Assembly (NCBI RefSeq): GCF_017894365.1 | Contig: NZ_CP059467.1 | Coordinates: 2,728,001 to 2,792,000, forward strand | Length of the DNA stretch: 64,000 nt | Direction: 5' to 3' | DNA from: Aromatoleum bremense | Lineage (GTDB): Bacteria > Pseudomonadota > Gammaproteobacteria > Burkholderiales > Rhodocyclaceae | Shown here: positions 8,973-16,492 of the stretch, in pieces | How the letters are laid out: each line of letters opens with the position of its first letter | Numbering within the stretch: position 1 is the first letter of the stretch | Notes under the pieces: model-generated | The model's input: the letters and a program-made list of their open reading frames with translations, nothing else | The model's database searches: none | What the model was told of the DNA's origin: nothing | Position numbers and translations under genes: made by a program

Positions 8973-9550
8973 AGTTTGTCGTGGACACGCATTTTCCCGG
9001 GCGCGATGGTCGTTTCGTCGTGGCGAGCGTACTGGGCGCAGCGCTGGCGATGCTTGTCCTGACGACATATTTGCTGATGGGCAAGCTCTTCTGGGCGCAG
9101 GACACGATGGCGTCGATCGAGCCGCGTTACGCCCGCCTGCTGGGTCTGCGCGAAGTAGGGCCGCAGGTCCAGGCCTCCTTGGCCAGCGTCGGTGCAGATC
9201 TGTCCCGCTACGCCTATCCGGCCGGCACTGATGCGGCACGTATTGGCACGGACATGCAGCAGCGCATCCGTCAGCTTGCCGAAGCTGCGGGGCTGGGGGT
9301 TGCCGGCAGCCAGATCCTGCCCGCACGCACCCATGCCGGCTTCACCCAGATTCCGCTCAAGCTCACGGTCGATGGTAATCTCGAAGGCCTGCGTAGCCTG
9401 CTGGCAGGGTTTGACCGCGAAACGCCGGTGATTCTCGTCGATAACCTCCAAGTCAGCGCCTCGGTGCCCCGTGCGCGTCGCGGCGATCCGCAACCTGAAG
9501 AGCGGCTGGTGGGGCAACTCGATCTCAGTGTGTTGCACCTCCAACCGTGA
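8969..9550 (+). CDS. gspM: Type II secretion protein GspM (PilO-like)
   Basis: 193 residues. A GTG start overlaps the gspL stop, with GAGGAGAAGG just upstream as ribosome site. There is one N-terminal transmembrane helix (residues ~18-42), then a periplasmic coiled coil and a ferredoxin-like PilO/GspM domain (IPLKLTVDGNLEGLRSLLAG; VILVDNLQVSA). GspM pairs with GspL in the inner-membrane platform. Identification rests on topology, the C-terminal motif and operon position. Confidence 0.88.
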   Translation: MKFVVDTHFPGRDGRFVVASVLGAALAMLVLTTYLLMGKLFWAQDTMASIEPRYARLLGLREVGPQVQASLASVGADLSRYAYPAGTDAARIGTDMQQRIRQLAEAAGLGVAGSQILPARTHAGFTQIPLKLTVDGNLEGLRSLLAGFDRETPVILVDNLQVSASVPRARRGDPQPEERLVGQLDLSVLHLQP

Positions 9551-10275
9551 AGCCGACGACATTCTCCGTTCTGCTCGGTGTCGATGCAGTGCTGCTCGCC
9601 GCTGTCGGGGCAGCGTGGGCTGTAGGAGGCACCAACTGGACGCCGCCCCCGGCGCAACGGCCCGATCCTTCATCCCTGCAGACAGAAAAGATCGAGCGCG
9701 AAATTACCGATCTCGTTGCCCTGAGGCAGACACTCGATCGTCCCGTCTTTGCCCAGACGCGTCGGCCGCCGCCTCCGCCGGAGGTTGCGGCAGTCGAAGC
9801 GCCGCTGACACCCGATCCGCTCAAGGACGTGTTGCTGCTCGGCATTTTCACCGTCGGCAAAGACAAACATCTGATGCTGCGCGCCGACAACAAAGTCAGC
9901 CGGCTCAAGCAGGGGGACAGCTTCGGGCCGTGGACGGTGGGCGCCCTCGACGGCAATCAAGCAAGCTTTATTCAAGGGGGGCAGCGGCGCCTGCTCACAC
10001 TCAAGCACGCGGCCCAGCCTCTGGCTGCCCGGCTGTCGGCCCCCGTGCTGCCAGGCAGGGGTGCCGCCCCTGTCGCCGGCGGCGCCCAGCCTGCCGCTGC
10101 CGACAATGGCAAGCCATCGCCGGAACCTTCCGCCGCCCGGGCGGCACCCGAGGCAGCGCCGGCGACCCCGGCCCCGCCCGCTGCCGCATCTGCCCCGGCC
10201 AAACGTGGCGGCGGCTCCCTTGCGCAACGCCTCGCCGAGCGGCGTGCCGCCCGGCTCGGGCTCGAAAAAAAATGA
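9547..10275 (+). CDS. GspC/GspN-like inner-membrane clamp protein of the type II system
   Basis: 242 residues. A GTG start overlaps the gspM stop. One N-terminal membrane helix (residues ~5-28) is followed by a Pro-rich linker and a homology-region-like domain (DVLLLGIFTVGKDKHLMLRADNKVSRLKQGDSF) that resembles the GspC HR domain, which contacts the secretin in the periplasm. The C-terminal 90 residues are low-complexity Ala/Pro without a recognisable PDZ domain. It stands in for gspC, which in many operons comes first rather than beside gspD. The last codons sit in an A8 run that includes the A of the gspD ATG. Confidence 0.8.
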   Translation: MKPTTFSVLLGVDAVLLAAVGAAWAVGGTNWTPPPAQRPDPSSLQTEKIEREITDLVALRQTLDRPVFAQTRRPPPPPEVAAVEAPLTPDPLKDVLLLGIFTVGKDKHLMLRADNKVSRLKQGDSFGPWTVGALDGNQASFIQGGQRRLLTLKHAAQPLAARLSAPVLPGRGAAPVAGGAQPAAADNGKPSPEPSAARAAPEAAPATPAPPAAASAPAKRGGGSLAQRLAERRAARLGLEKK

Positions 10276-12614
10276 CCCCCATCGACATGTCAACCAGCAA
10301 GCCATTTTTTCGCGTTTGTCTTATCGTGCTCGGCAGCGTTGCTGTTCTCCTTGCCGGATGTGCCTCTGGCGGCGCGGTGAAGGAGGAGGCGGTTGCCAAG
10401 GCGGCAGGCGTAACCGCCGAAGCTGGGGTGAAAACGGCCCCGGCTGCAGCGAAAGGGGGGGGCGAAGCGAAAAAAGCGGAAACTGAAGCCGTCCCGCGCC
10501 GCGAGCCCACCCTGCTTACCGGCAACGACCGCGTGATCAATCTGCCGGCCTCGAAAGCGGTCAATATTTCCACAGGGGGGGCAGTTTCGCTCAAGTTTGA
10601 GCAGGCTCCCGTCACCGACTTTGTCCATGCCATTCTCGGAGATCTGCTCAAGCTCGATTACACGGTGCATCAGCCCATTGGCGGCGAAGTCACGATTCAT
10701 ACCCAGGGGTCGGTGCCGCCGGATAAAGTTCTGTCGATCCTCGAATCGGTATTGGCCGCAAACGGCTTGACACTCGCGCGCGATGCGCAGGGGCTGTATC
10801 ACGTCGGCCGCCCCGAACTGCTCAGGGGATTGGGGGTCTCGCCGGTCAATGTCAAGGCCCTCCCCGCCGGGCAAGGGATGGTGGTCGTGCCGCTGCAGTT
10901 CGTCGGAGCGGCCGAAATGGCCGACATCCTTCGTCCGGTGGCGCCCGCGGAGGCCTTCGTGCGCGTCGATACCTTGCGCAATCTGCTGATTCTGTCCGGC
11001 TCGGGCAACCAGATCGAAGGCTGGCTGGATTTCGTCAATATTTTCGACGTCGATATGCTCAAGGGTATGTCGGTGGGCCTGTTCCCGCTCGAATATGCGT
11101 CAGTCAAGGAAGTCGATGCCGCGCTGCGCGCGGTGACCGGCGCGCCTGCGGCTGCGGCACCTGCTGCGCGGGGCGAGGGTCAGCAGCAGGCGCCGGCCGA
11201 AATCAGGCAGCTGCCCTCTTTCGGTCCGCTCGGCGGCGTGGTGCGCATCCTGCCCATAGAGCGCCTGAATGCGCTGCTCGTAGTCACTCCGCGGGCACAT
11301 TATCTGCAGCAGGCGAAGGAGTGGATCGAGAAACTCGATCGCCCGACGGACGGTGGTGCCGAACCGCAGCTCTACGTCTATCCGGTGCAAAATGGCTCGG
11401 CTCAGCACTTGGGCAGCCTGCTCAGCGCAGTGTTCGGCGGCGGGCAGGCGGGCGCGGCGCGCACCCCGACCGACAGCGGCGTGGCGCCCGGGCTGTCGTC
11501 CAGCGGGCGCACCGGCCTTGGTGGCTCGGGCATGATGTCGCAGGCGCTTAACAACGTCGGCCGCAACGACGGCAGCCAAACGCCAGCGACGACGCAGTTC
11601 TCGCTCGGTCCGCTGGTTCGGGTGGTGGCCGACGAGTTCAACAACGCGCTGCTGGTCTATGCGCCCGGTTCCGAATATCGCAAGATCGAAGCCGCGTTGC
11701 GCCGCCTGGACCTGTCTCCCACCCAGGTCCTGATCGAGGCCAGCATTCTCGAAGTCACCCTCAGCGATGAAACCAGGTTCGGCCTGCAATGGTTCTTCGA
11801 AGGCAAACTGGGTGGCGACTATCGCGGCAGCGGCCTGTTCACCGACCGCGCCAGCGAAACCCTCGGCCGTACCGTGCCGGGTTTTTCCTACAGCATCGCC
11901 AATGCCGCGGGGCAGGTGCGGGCAGTGCTCAACGCGATGGCGCAGAAATCCCTGGTGAACGTCATTTCCAGCCCCAGCGTCATGGTCCTCGACAATCACA
12001 CCGCCGTCATCCACGTCGGCGACCAGCAGCCGATCCGCTCGACGCAAACCGTGACCGACGGCGGCACCACCAGCACATCGATCCAGTACAAGGACACTGG
12101 CGTAATGCTGCAGGTGACGCCGTCGGCCAACGCGGGCGGCATGGTCGCGATGGACATCAAGCAGTCGGTCACCGACGTCGGCGCAGTCGATGATGCGACC
12201 GGCCAGCGCAGCTTCAATCAGCGCGAGGTAGCGAGCAAGGTCGCGGTGCGCACGGGCGAAACCGTGATCCTCGGCGGCCTGATCCGCGATTCGGACACCA
12301 ACGGCAAAACGGGCGTGCCCTGGCTGCACGACATCCCGGTCCTCGGCCCGCTGTTCGGCACGACCAGCGATGTCGTCAGGCGCACCGAACTGCTGGTCAT
12401 GATCACTCCCCGGGTGGTGCAAAGCGACCAGCAGGTGCGTGAACTTGGCATTGAAATGCGTCGGCGCATGGAAGGCCTGAGTGTCCTGCCTGGCTGGGAG
12501 CGCTTCGAAGCTGACCCGGGCACCGGCAAGAACATGCCGCCGGCGCCCGAAGAGATTCCCGCCCCCCCCCCCGCCCGCATCCTGAGCACGTACGTGGGTG
12601 CCGGCCCCGAATAA
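10272..12614 (+). CDS. gspD: Type II secretion outer-membrane secretin GspD
   Basis: 780 residues starting at the ATG overlapping the upstream stop. The signal peptide ends in lipobox LLAGC (Cys30), so the secretin is predicted to be a lipoprotein, as in self-piloting secretins. N0 and N1-N3 domains run from about residue 100 to 480 (VTIHTQGSVPPDKVLSILES; VNVKALPAGQGMVVVPLQ). The C-terminal beta-barrel secretin domain includes VNVISSPSVMVLDNHTA and VPWLHDIPVLGPLFG. Homopolymers G8 (10455-10462), G7 (10575-10581) and C11 (12562-12572) lie in the gene; the last is 14 codons before the stop. Last gene of the operon. Confidence 0.96.
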   Translation: MTPIDMSTSKPFFRVCLIVLGSVAVLLAGCASGGAVKEEAVAKAAGVTAEAGVKTAPAAAKGGGEAKKAETEAVPRREPTLLTGNDRVINLPASKAVNISTGGAVSLKFEQAPVTDFVHAILGDLLKLDYTVHQPIGGEVTIHTQGSVPPDKVLSILESVLAANGLTLARDAQGLYHVGRPELLRGLGVSPVNVKALPAGQGMVVVPLQFVGAAEMADILRPVAPAEAFVRVDTLRNLLILSGSGNQIEGWLDFVNIFDVDMLKGMSVGLFPLEYASVKEVDAALRAVTGAPAAAAPAARGEGQQQAPAEIRQLPSFGPLGGVVRILPIERLNALLVVTPRAHYLQQAKEWIEKLDRPTDGGAEPQLYVYPVQNGSAQHLGSLLSAVFGGGQAGAARTPTDSGVAPGLSSSGRTGLGGSGMMSQALNNVGRNDGSQTPATTQFSLGPLVRVVADEFNNALLVYAPGSEYRKIEAALRRLDLSPTQVLIEASILEVTLSDETRFGLQWFFEGKLGGDYRGSGLFTDRASETLGRTVPGFSYSIANAAGQVRAVLNAMAQKSLVNVISSPSVMVLDNHTAVIHVGDQQPIRSTQTVTDGGTTSTSIQYKDTGVMLQVTPSANAGGMVAMDIKQSVTDVGAVDDATGQRSFNQREVASKVAVRTGETVILGGLIRDSDTNGKTGVPWLHDIPVLGPLFGTTSDVVRRTELLVMITPRVVQSDQQVRELGIEMRRRMEGLSVLPGWERFEADPGTGKNMPPAPEEIPAPPPARILSTYVGAGPE

Positions 12615-12634
12615 TCAGAAGGAGAATACCCACC

Positions 12635-13054
12635 GTGAACCCTCGCTTCCCCAGACGGGCCTTTGCTGCGCTACTGCCGCTCGCTCTCCTGGCCGCCTGC
12701 GCTACCGCCACTCCGTCGACGCCAGAAGAAGCAGTGGCGAAGCGCGCCCAGGCACGCTTCGACGCATTGATCGCCAGAGACTTCAAGGCAGCCTACGGTT
12801 TCTTCACGCCGTCCTACCGCGATATGGTGAATTACGAGAACTGGATCCGCTCCCGCCCGCCTCGTGCGAGTTTCCGCACCGCCCGCGTGCTGAAAGTCGA
12901 ATGTCCTTCGGCGGATGCCTGCGAGGTCGAGATGGAGGCGGCGTACGACAGCCCTCGTGGCATAAAGGCAGCGCCGAAAGGCCTCATCGAGCGCGTCGTG
13001 CCGGAGCGCTGGGTGCGGGTGGAGGGTGAGTGGTGGTTGTTCCAGGCGCGCTAG
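12635..13054 (+). CDS. Small lipoprotein of unknown function
   Basis: 139 residues from a GTG preceded by AGAAGGAGAA. The signal peptide ends in LLAAC (Cys22), a lipobox. The rest has the look of an NTF2-like fold used in small exported proteins: a helix AVAKRAQARFDALIARDFKAA, then AYGFFTPSYRD and strands ending in WVRVEGEWWLF. It begins 20 bases after gspD, so it may be transcribed with the secretion operon; a direct secretion role is not shown. I do not recognise a specific family name. Confidence 0.75.
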   Translation: MNPRFPRRAFAALLPLALLAACATATPSTPEEAVAKRAQARFDALIARDFKAAYGFFTPSYRDMVNYENWIRSRPPRASFRTARVLKVECPSADACEVEMEAAYDSPRGIKAAPKGLIERVVPERWVRVEGEWWLFQAR

Positions 13055-13119
13055 TGTTGTGAATATGCAACATGGTCTACAGGAACGGCACTTGCATGAT
13101 GAAAAAAACATCAAAATGC

Positions 13120-13150
13120 TTGCGAACGGTTACAGAGCGTTTGCTATGAT
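13120..13150 (+). promoter_or_regulatory. Possible promoter for the exported protein at 13289
   Basis: TTGCGA (13120-13125) and TATGAT (13145-13150) resemble -35 and -10 boxes, but the 19-base spacing is longer than ideal. They fall in the 234-base gap before a gene that looks independently transcribed (own terminator). Weak evidence. Confidence 0.3.
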
Positions 13151-13288
13151 GGCATTGCAGGTTGCGCCTTGCGCTCAAAAGGTACGTCATGAGAAACTTA
13201 TCGGGCGTAAGCCAGGCACGTAGTCGAATGCAGGTTGGGTGACTTGGTTTGACGGCAGTTTCATTTCAATCAAAAGGTAGATTTCGCG

Positions 13289-14671
13289 ATGAAGAAACAA
13301 CTTCTTGCTTCCGTGGTTGCCGGTCTGGGCGTGGTTGGTTCGGCGCATGCCGTTCACGTTAACCCGGACGGACTGGGTCAGGTTCTGCTGTACCCGTATT
13401 ACACCGTGCAGGACGGCTATGACACGTATGTGCACGTAGTTAACACCACCGACAGCGCCAAGGCCGTGAAGGTCCGTTTCCTGGAAGGCAAGAACAGCCA
13501 GGAAGTGCTCGACTTCAACCTCTATCTGTCGCCGAAGGACGAGTGGACCGGCGTGATCACCCGTACCGCGACCGGTGCCCAGATCAGCTCGCAGGACACC
13601 TCGTGCATCGCGCCCCGCCAGCTGACCACGCCGGAAGCTTTCCGTACCACGCTGTTCAGGAACGACTCGGTGAACGCCGCTGCGCGTACCCGCGAAGGCT
13701 ATCTCGAAATCATCGAGATGGGCGACCTTCCGTCCACCGTCGCTGCTGCCGCTACCCACACCTCGGCTGGCGTGCCGACTAACTGCGCGACCGTTCGCGC
13801 TTTTGCCGACACCGTTACCCTGCTGCCGGCTAGCGGTGGTCTGTACGGCTTCAACACCCTGATCAACGTCGATGCCGGCCTGTCCACCACGGTCGATGCC
13901 GTTGCGCTGGATGACTTCTGGTTTGCGGATCTCGCTAGCCATACCGCTACCGGCACCACCACCCCCAGCCTGAACAACGCTTCCGGCGAAGCTCATATCC
14001 TGAACGGCAATCAGGTCGTGAATGCCACGTTCGCCTCGGCAGCGGTCGACTCCGTGTCCGCCGTTCTGGCCCGTACCAACGTGATCAACGACTACGTCGT
14101 CGGCCTGGACTTCGATGCGATGACCGATTGGGTCATCACTTTCCCGACCAAGCGCTTCTACGTCAATCCGGGTGTTCTGAGCACTAGTACGGACACGGTT
14201 GCTCGTGCACCGTTCAGCCAGAAGTGGCTGACCGACAAGTCGCAATCTTGCGACACCATCGGCATCACCTACTACAACCGTGAAGAAAAGACCGAAGTGG
14301 GTGAAGGCGACTTCTCGCCGCTGCCGGAAACTCAAGAAGCTGCGTTGTGCAATGAAGTCAATACCATCTCGATCGTCGACAACGGTGGAGAGGGTGGCCT
14401 GCTGGGTGCTGCGTTCACCAACGCGCAGATCGAACTGGCTGCTGGCTTCAATGCCGGCTGGATGGATATCGGTTTCATTAGCGCCGCGGCTGACACTGGC
14501 GTGACTTCTCTTGAAGGCGTTAATGTGGCTGGTCTGCCGGTGATCGGCTTTGCACTGTCCTCCTTCACCAACGGCACCCTCGAAGTCGAGGGCGTGAATG
14601 TGATGTCGAACTACGGTGGCAGCTCGGTGCACAAGGGCGTGCGCTCCATCACCCTGCCGACGGTGGACTAA
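13289..14671 (+). CDS. Exported protein of unknown function (460 residues)
   Basis: The protein has a clean Sec signal peptide with cleavage after SAHA (residue 21). The mature part contains VHVNPDGLGQVLLYPYYTVQDGYDTYVHVVNTTD, here split for description as a YPYYT motif followed by a beta-rich stretch (TYVHVVNTTDSAKAVKVRF) suggesting an Ig-like fold. Few cysteines, no membrane anchor and no lipobox are visible. Codon choice is strongly biased to preferred C/G-ending codons, suggesting high expression. AAAAGG precedes the ATG. It follows the type II operon and has its own terminator, so it is a reasonable candidate substrate of that system. I do not recognise a family with known function. Confidence 0.8.
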   Translation: MKKQLLASVVAGLGVVGSAHAVHVNPDGLGQVLLYPYYTVQDGYDTYVHVVNTTDSAKAVKVRFLEGKNSQEVLDFNLYLSPKDEWTGVITRTATGAQISSQDTSCIAPRQLTTPEAFRTTLFRNDSVNAAARTREGYLEIIEMGDLPSTVAAAATHTSAGVPTNCATVRAFADTVTLLPASGGLYGFNTLINVDAGLSTTVDAVALDDFWFADLASHTATGTTTPSLNNASGEAHILNGNQVVNATFASAAVDSVSAVLARTNVINDYVVGLDFDAMTDWVITFPTKRFYVNPGVLSTSTDTVARAPFSQKWLTDKSQSCDTIGITYYNREEKTEVGEGDFSPLPETQEAALCNEVNTISIVDNGGEGGLLGAAFTNAQIELAAGFNAGWMDIGFISAAADTGVTSLEGVNVAGLPVIGFALSSFTNGTLEVEGVNVMSNYGGSSVHKGVRSITLPTVD

Positions 14672-14695
14672 GTTCAGTCTTACAATTTGTAGTGC

Positions 14696-14727
14696 AAACA
14701 CCGGCCGAAAGGCCGGTGTTTTTTTGT
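14696..14727 (+). terminator. Rho-independent terminator after the 460-residue exported protein
   Basis: A stem of about 10 bp (AACACCGGCC / GGCCGGTGTT) with a GAAA loop is followed by a run of T, 25 bases after the stop codon. Confidence 0.92.
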
Positions 14728-14740
14728 TTTTGGGTGTTAA

Positions 14741-14757
14741 AATTCGAATGTCGAATT
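14741..14757. promoter_or_regulatory. Small inverted repeat, possible operator
   Basis: Perfect 7-base arms AATTCGA / TCGAATT with a 3-base centre, lying between the terminator and the ribosome site of the next gene. It could be an operator, or part of a leader hairpin. No regulator is encoded nearby. Confidence 0.35.
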
Positions 14758-14773
14758 CGAAGGGGGGAATATT

Positions 14774-15472
14774 ATGCAACGTCTTGTCCTTGCCGCCGCA
14801 CTGGGAGCCGTTGCGTTCCCGACGGCGTATGCTGCCAGCCTGACGCTTTCGGTTGATGGACAGAGTACGACCTATACCCTTCAGTCCCTGAATATCAACA
14901 GTGCCGGCAATGTGGAGGTTGTTGCATCGGGAGGAACGGCTCCGACCGACCCGACCGACCCGACCGACCCGACCGACCCGACCGACCCGACCGACCCGAC
15001 CGACCCGACCGACCCGACCGACCCTCCCCCGAGCGGTTCGGTAGGGTGCGTTGCATCCGATACCCTGACTTGCGTCGATACGCCGCTGCCTACGAAGGTA
15101 CAGAGCCGCCTTTCGTTCAAACCGGCGCCGACGATGGTTTACGCTTTTAAAGTCACCACTCCGGCTTCAGGAACGTACTTCAATCGTGTTATTGCCACGG
15201 CGATGTCGGGTGCAACTTCATCCAAGCTGTTGGTGGTATCGAAAGTGCCGGGTGACGTGAGTCTTTCAGACAAGGATCTAGGTTGCTATCGCCAGGCGAC
15301 CGAAAGCACGAGCGTGCAACTTGCTGTGAATAATCCGACGGCGAACAAATACCTCACTTGCCGCCTTGATCCGAATGCCGTGTATTACATTAATGCGGCG
15401 AGCAAGGATCTTAATGGCAAGACGACATGCACCAGCACTTCGAATTGTGGTTTCTATTTCGAAGGTGGCTGA
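14774..15472 (+). CDS. Exported protein with Pro-Thr-Asp repeat linker, function unknown
   Basis: 232 residues. A Sec signal peptide is cleaved near AYA (residue 20). A short N-terminal module (~35 residues, SLTLSVDGQSTTYTLQSLNI) is joined by a PTD repeat linker (residues 57-83) to a ~140-residue C-terminal module. That module has several cysteines (GCVASDTLTCVD, DLGCYRQ, YLTCRL, TTCTSTSNCGF) likely to form disulfides. Such Pro/Thr/Asp linkers join domains in secreted or surface proteins. It lies after the type II system and is closed by its own terminator, consistent with a secreted substrate, though this is inference. No known domain recognised. Confidence 0.75.
   Translation: MQRLVLAAALGAVAFPTAYAASLTLSVDGQSTTYTLQSLNINSAGNVEVVASGGTAPTDPTDPTDPTDPTDPTDPTDPTDPTDPPPSGSVGCVASDTLTCVDTPLPTKVQSRLSFKPAPTMVYAFKVTTPASGTYFNRVIATAMSGATSSKLLVVSKVPGDVSLSDKDLGCYRQATESTSVQLAVNNPTANKYLTCRLDPNAVYYINAASKDLNGKTTCTSTSNCGFYFEGG
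14942..15022 (+). repeat. Tandem repeat, nine exact copies of a 9-base unit
   Basis: CCGACCGAC is repeated nine times without a mismatch, encoding nine Pro-Thr-Asp triplets inside the exported protein. Copy-number change would keep the frame and only alter linker length. Confidence 0.97.
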
Positions 15473-15488
15473 TCTGGTTTTTTTGCAT

Positions 15489-15520
15489 AAAAAGCAGGCC
15501 GACTTCGGCCTGCTTTTTTT
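15489..15520 (+). terminator. Rho-independent terminator after the PTD-repeat protein
   Basis: AAAGCAGGCCG and CGGCCTGCTTT form an 11-bp stem with a small loop, followed by a T run, 16 bases after the stop codon. Confidence 0.93.
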
Positions 15521-15545
15521 ATTCTCGATATTGAGAGCGTTTTGT

Positions 15546-16454
15546 ATGAAAACAAAGTACGTTATTCTGCTTCTTTCGGCTGTTTTTGCAAATATAACTG
15601 CACACGCTGCTGACGAAGTGTTGGTGCGCCAGGGCGAGACCGCGATTACCCGTCATGATGTCCAACTGGCGGTGGAGAATTTTGTGCCGGAGCAGGGGCG
15701 TGCCGAACTGATGGCAAGTGAAAAGCGCTTACGCGATTTCGTTGCCCAACTGTTCGCCGTGCGCAAACTTGCCGAGGAGGCGCGTGCCCGCACGCTCGAG
15801 GCGAGCGAACGCTGGAAAATCGATGCCTCTACTGAGCGTGCGGCGGCCCAGGTCCAGCTCGATCATCTGATTAACGGCCAGGATTTGCCCGATTTCGAAA
15901 AGGCTGCACGTGAGTTCTACGTCGCGCATCCCGAACAGTTCGCCCAGCCCGAGCAAATCAAGGCGCAGCATGTATTGATCAAGAGCGAAGGGCGCAGCAA
16001 GGAAGAGGCGCTGGCGCTGGCGAAGCAGGTCGCCGCGCAGGCGAAGAAGGATGGCCAGGATTTCGGCAAACTCGCCGCGGAATTCACTGAAGATCCGTCC
16101 GGCAAGGCCAATGGCGGAGACCTCGGTTTCTTTGCTCGCGGGAGCATGGTCAAGCCATTCGAGGATGCGGTGTTCGGTCTGAAGGCGGCAGGCGACATTG
16201 TCGGGCCGGTGGAGTCGCAGTTCGGCTTCCACGTGATCCGCCTGGTGGAGCGCAAGCCCGAGGGCTCGGTTCCATTCGAACAGGTCAAGGACAAGCTGGT
16301 GCGCGACGAGACGCTCAAGTACCGTCGCATGGCAATCGGTAAGGAGTACGGCCGCATCGGCAAGCTGCCCGGCATCGAGGTGGATCAGGACGCGATCAAG
16401 GCGCTGGTCAAGCCGCTCGACTTCAAGGCGCACGCCCGCGCGGCTGAAAAGTAA
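15546..16454 (+). CDS. Periplasmic parvulin-type peptidyl-prolyl isomerase
   Basis: 302 residues with a Sec signal peptide cleaved after AHA (residue 21). A SurA/PpiD-like N-terminal chaperone helix region (~25-130) is followed by a PpiC/parvulin domain at about 135-240. Recognisable parvulin motifs are IKAQHVLIKSEGRSKEEAL, FTEDPSGKANGGDLGFF and ESQFGFHVIRLVE. It would catalyse proline isomerisation or act as a chaperone for exported proteins in the periplasm. I use the ATG at 15546 because the signal peptide begins there. It stands just after a terminator and two bases before the earliest possible start of the Wzt gene. Confidence 0.9.
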   Translation: MKTKYVILLLSAVFANITAHAADEVLVRQGETAITRHDVQLAVENFVPEQGRAELMASEKRLRDFVAQLFAVRKLAEEARARTLEASERWKIDASTERAAAQVQLDHLINGQDLPDFEKAAREFYVAHPEQFAQPEQIKAQHVLIKSEGRSKEEALALAKQVAAQAKKDGQDFGKLAAEFTEDPSGKANGGDLGFFARGSMVKPFEDAVFGLKAAGDIVGPVESQFGFHVIRLVERKPEGSVPFEQVKDKLVRDETLKYRRMAIGKEYGRIGKLPGIEVDQDAIKALVKPLDFKAHARAAEK

Positions 16455-16492
16455 TCGTGGAGGTCGCTCGGAAGGGCGATTCCCTCATCGGT

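Noticed and set aside
11100..12422. 440-residue minus-strand frame inside gspD
   Set aside because: Antisense shadow of a GC-rich gene; gspD is unmistakable in the other direction.
13187..14779. 530-residue minus-strand frame opposite the exported protein at 13289
   Set aside because: The plus-strand protein has a signal peptide, ribosome site and terminator; the minus frame has none of these.
14942..15022. Nine-copy repeat considered as CRISPR or a non-coding satellite
   Set aside because: Unit is 9 bases with no spacers and lies in frame in a protein with a signal peptide.
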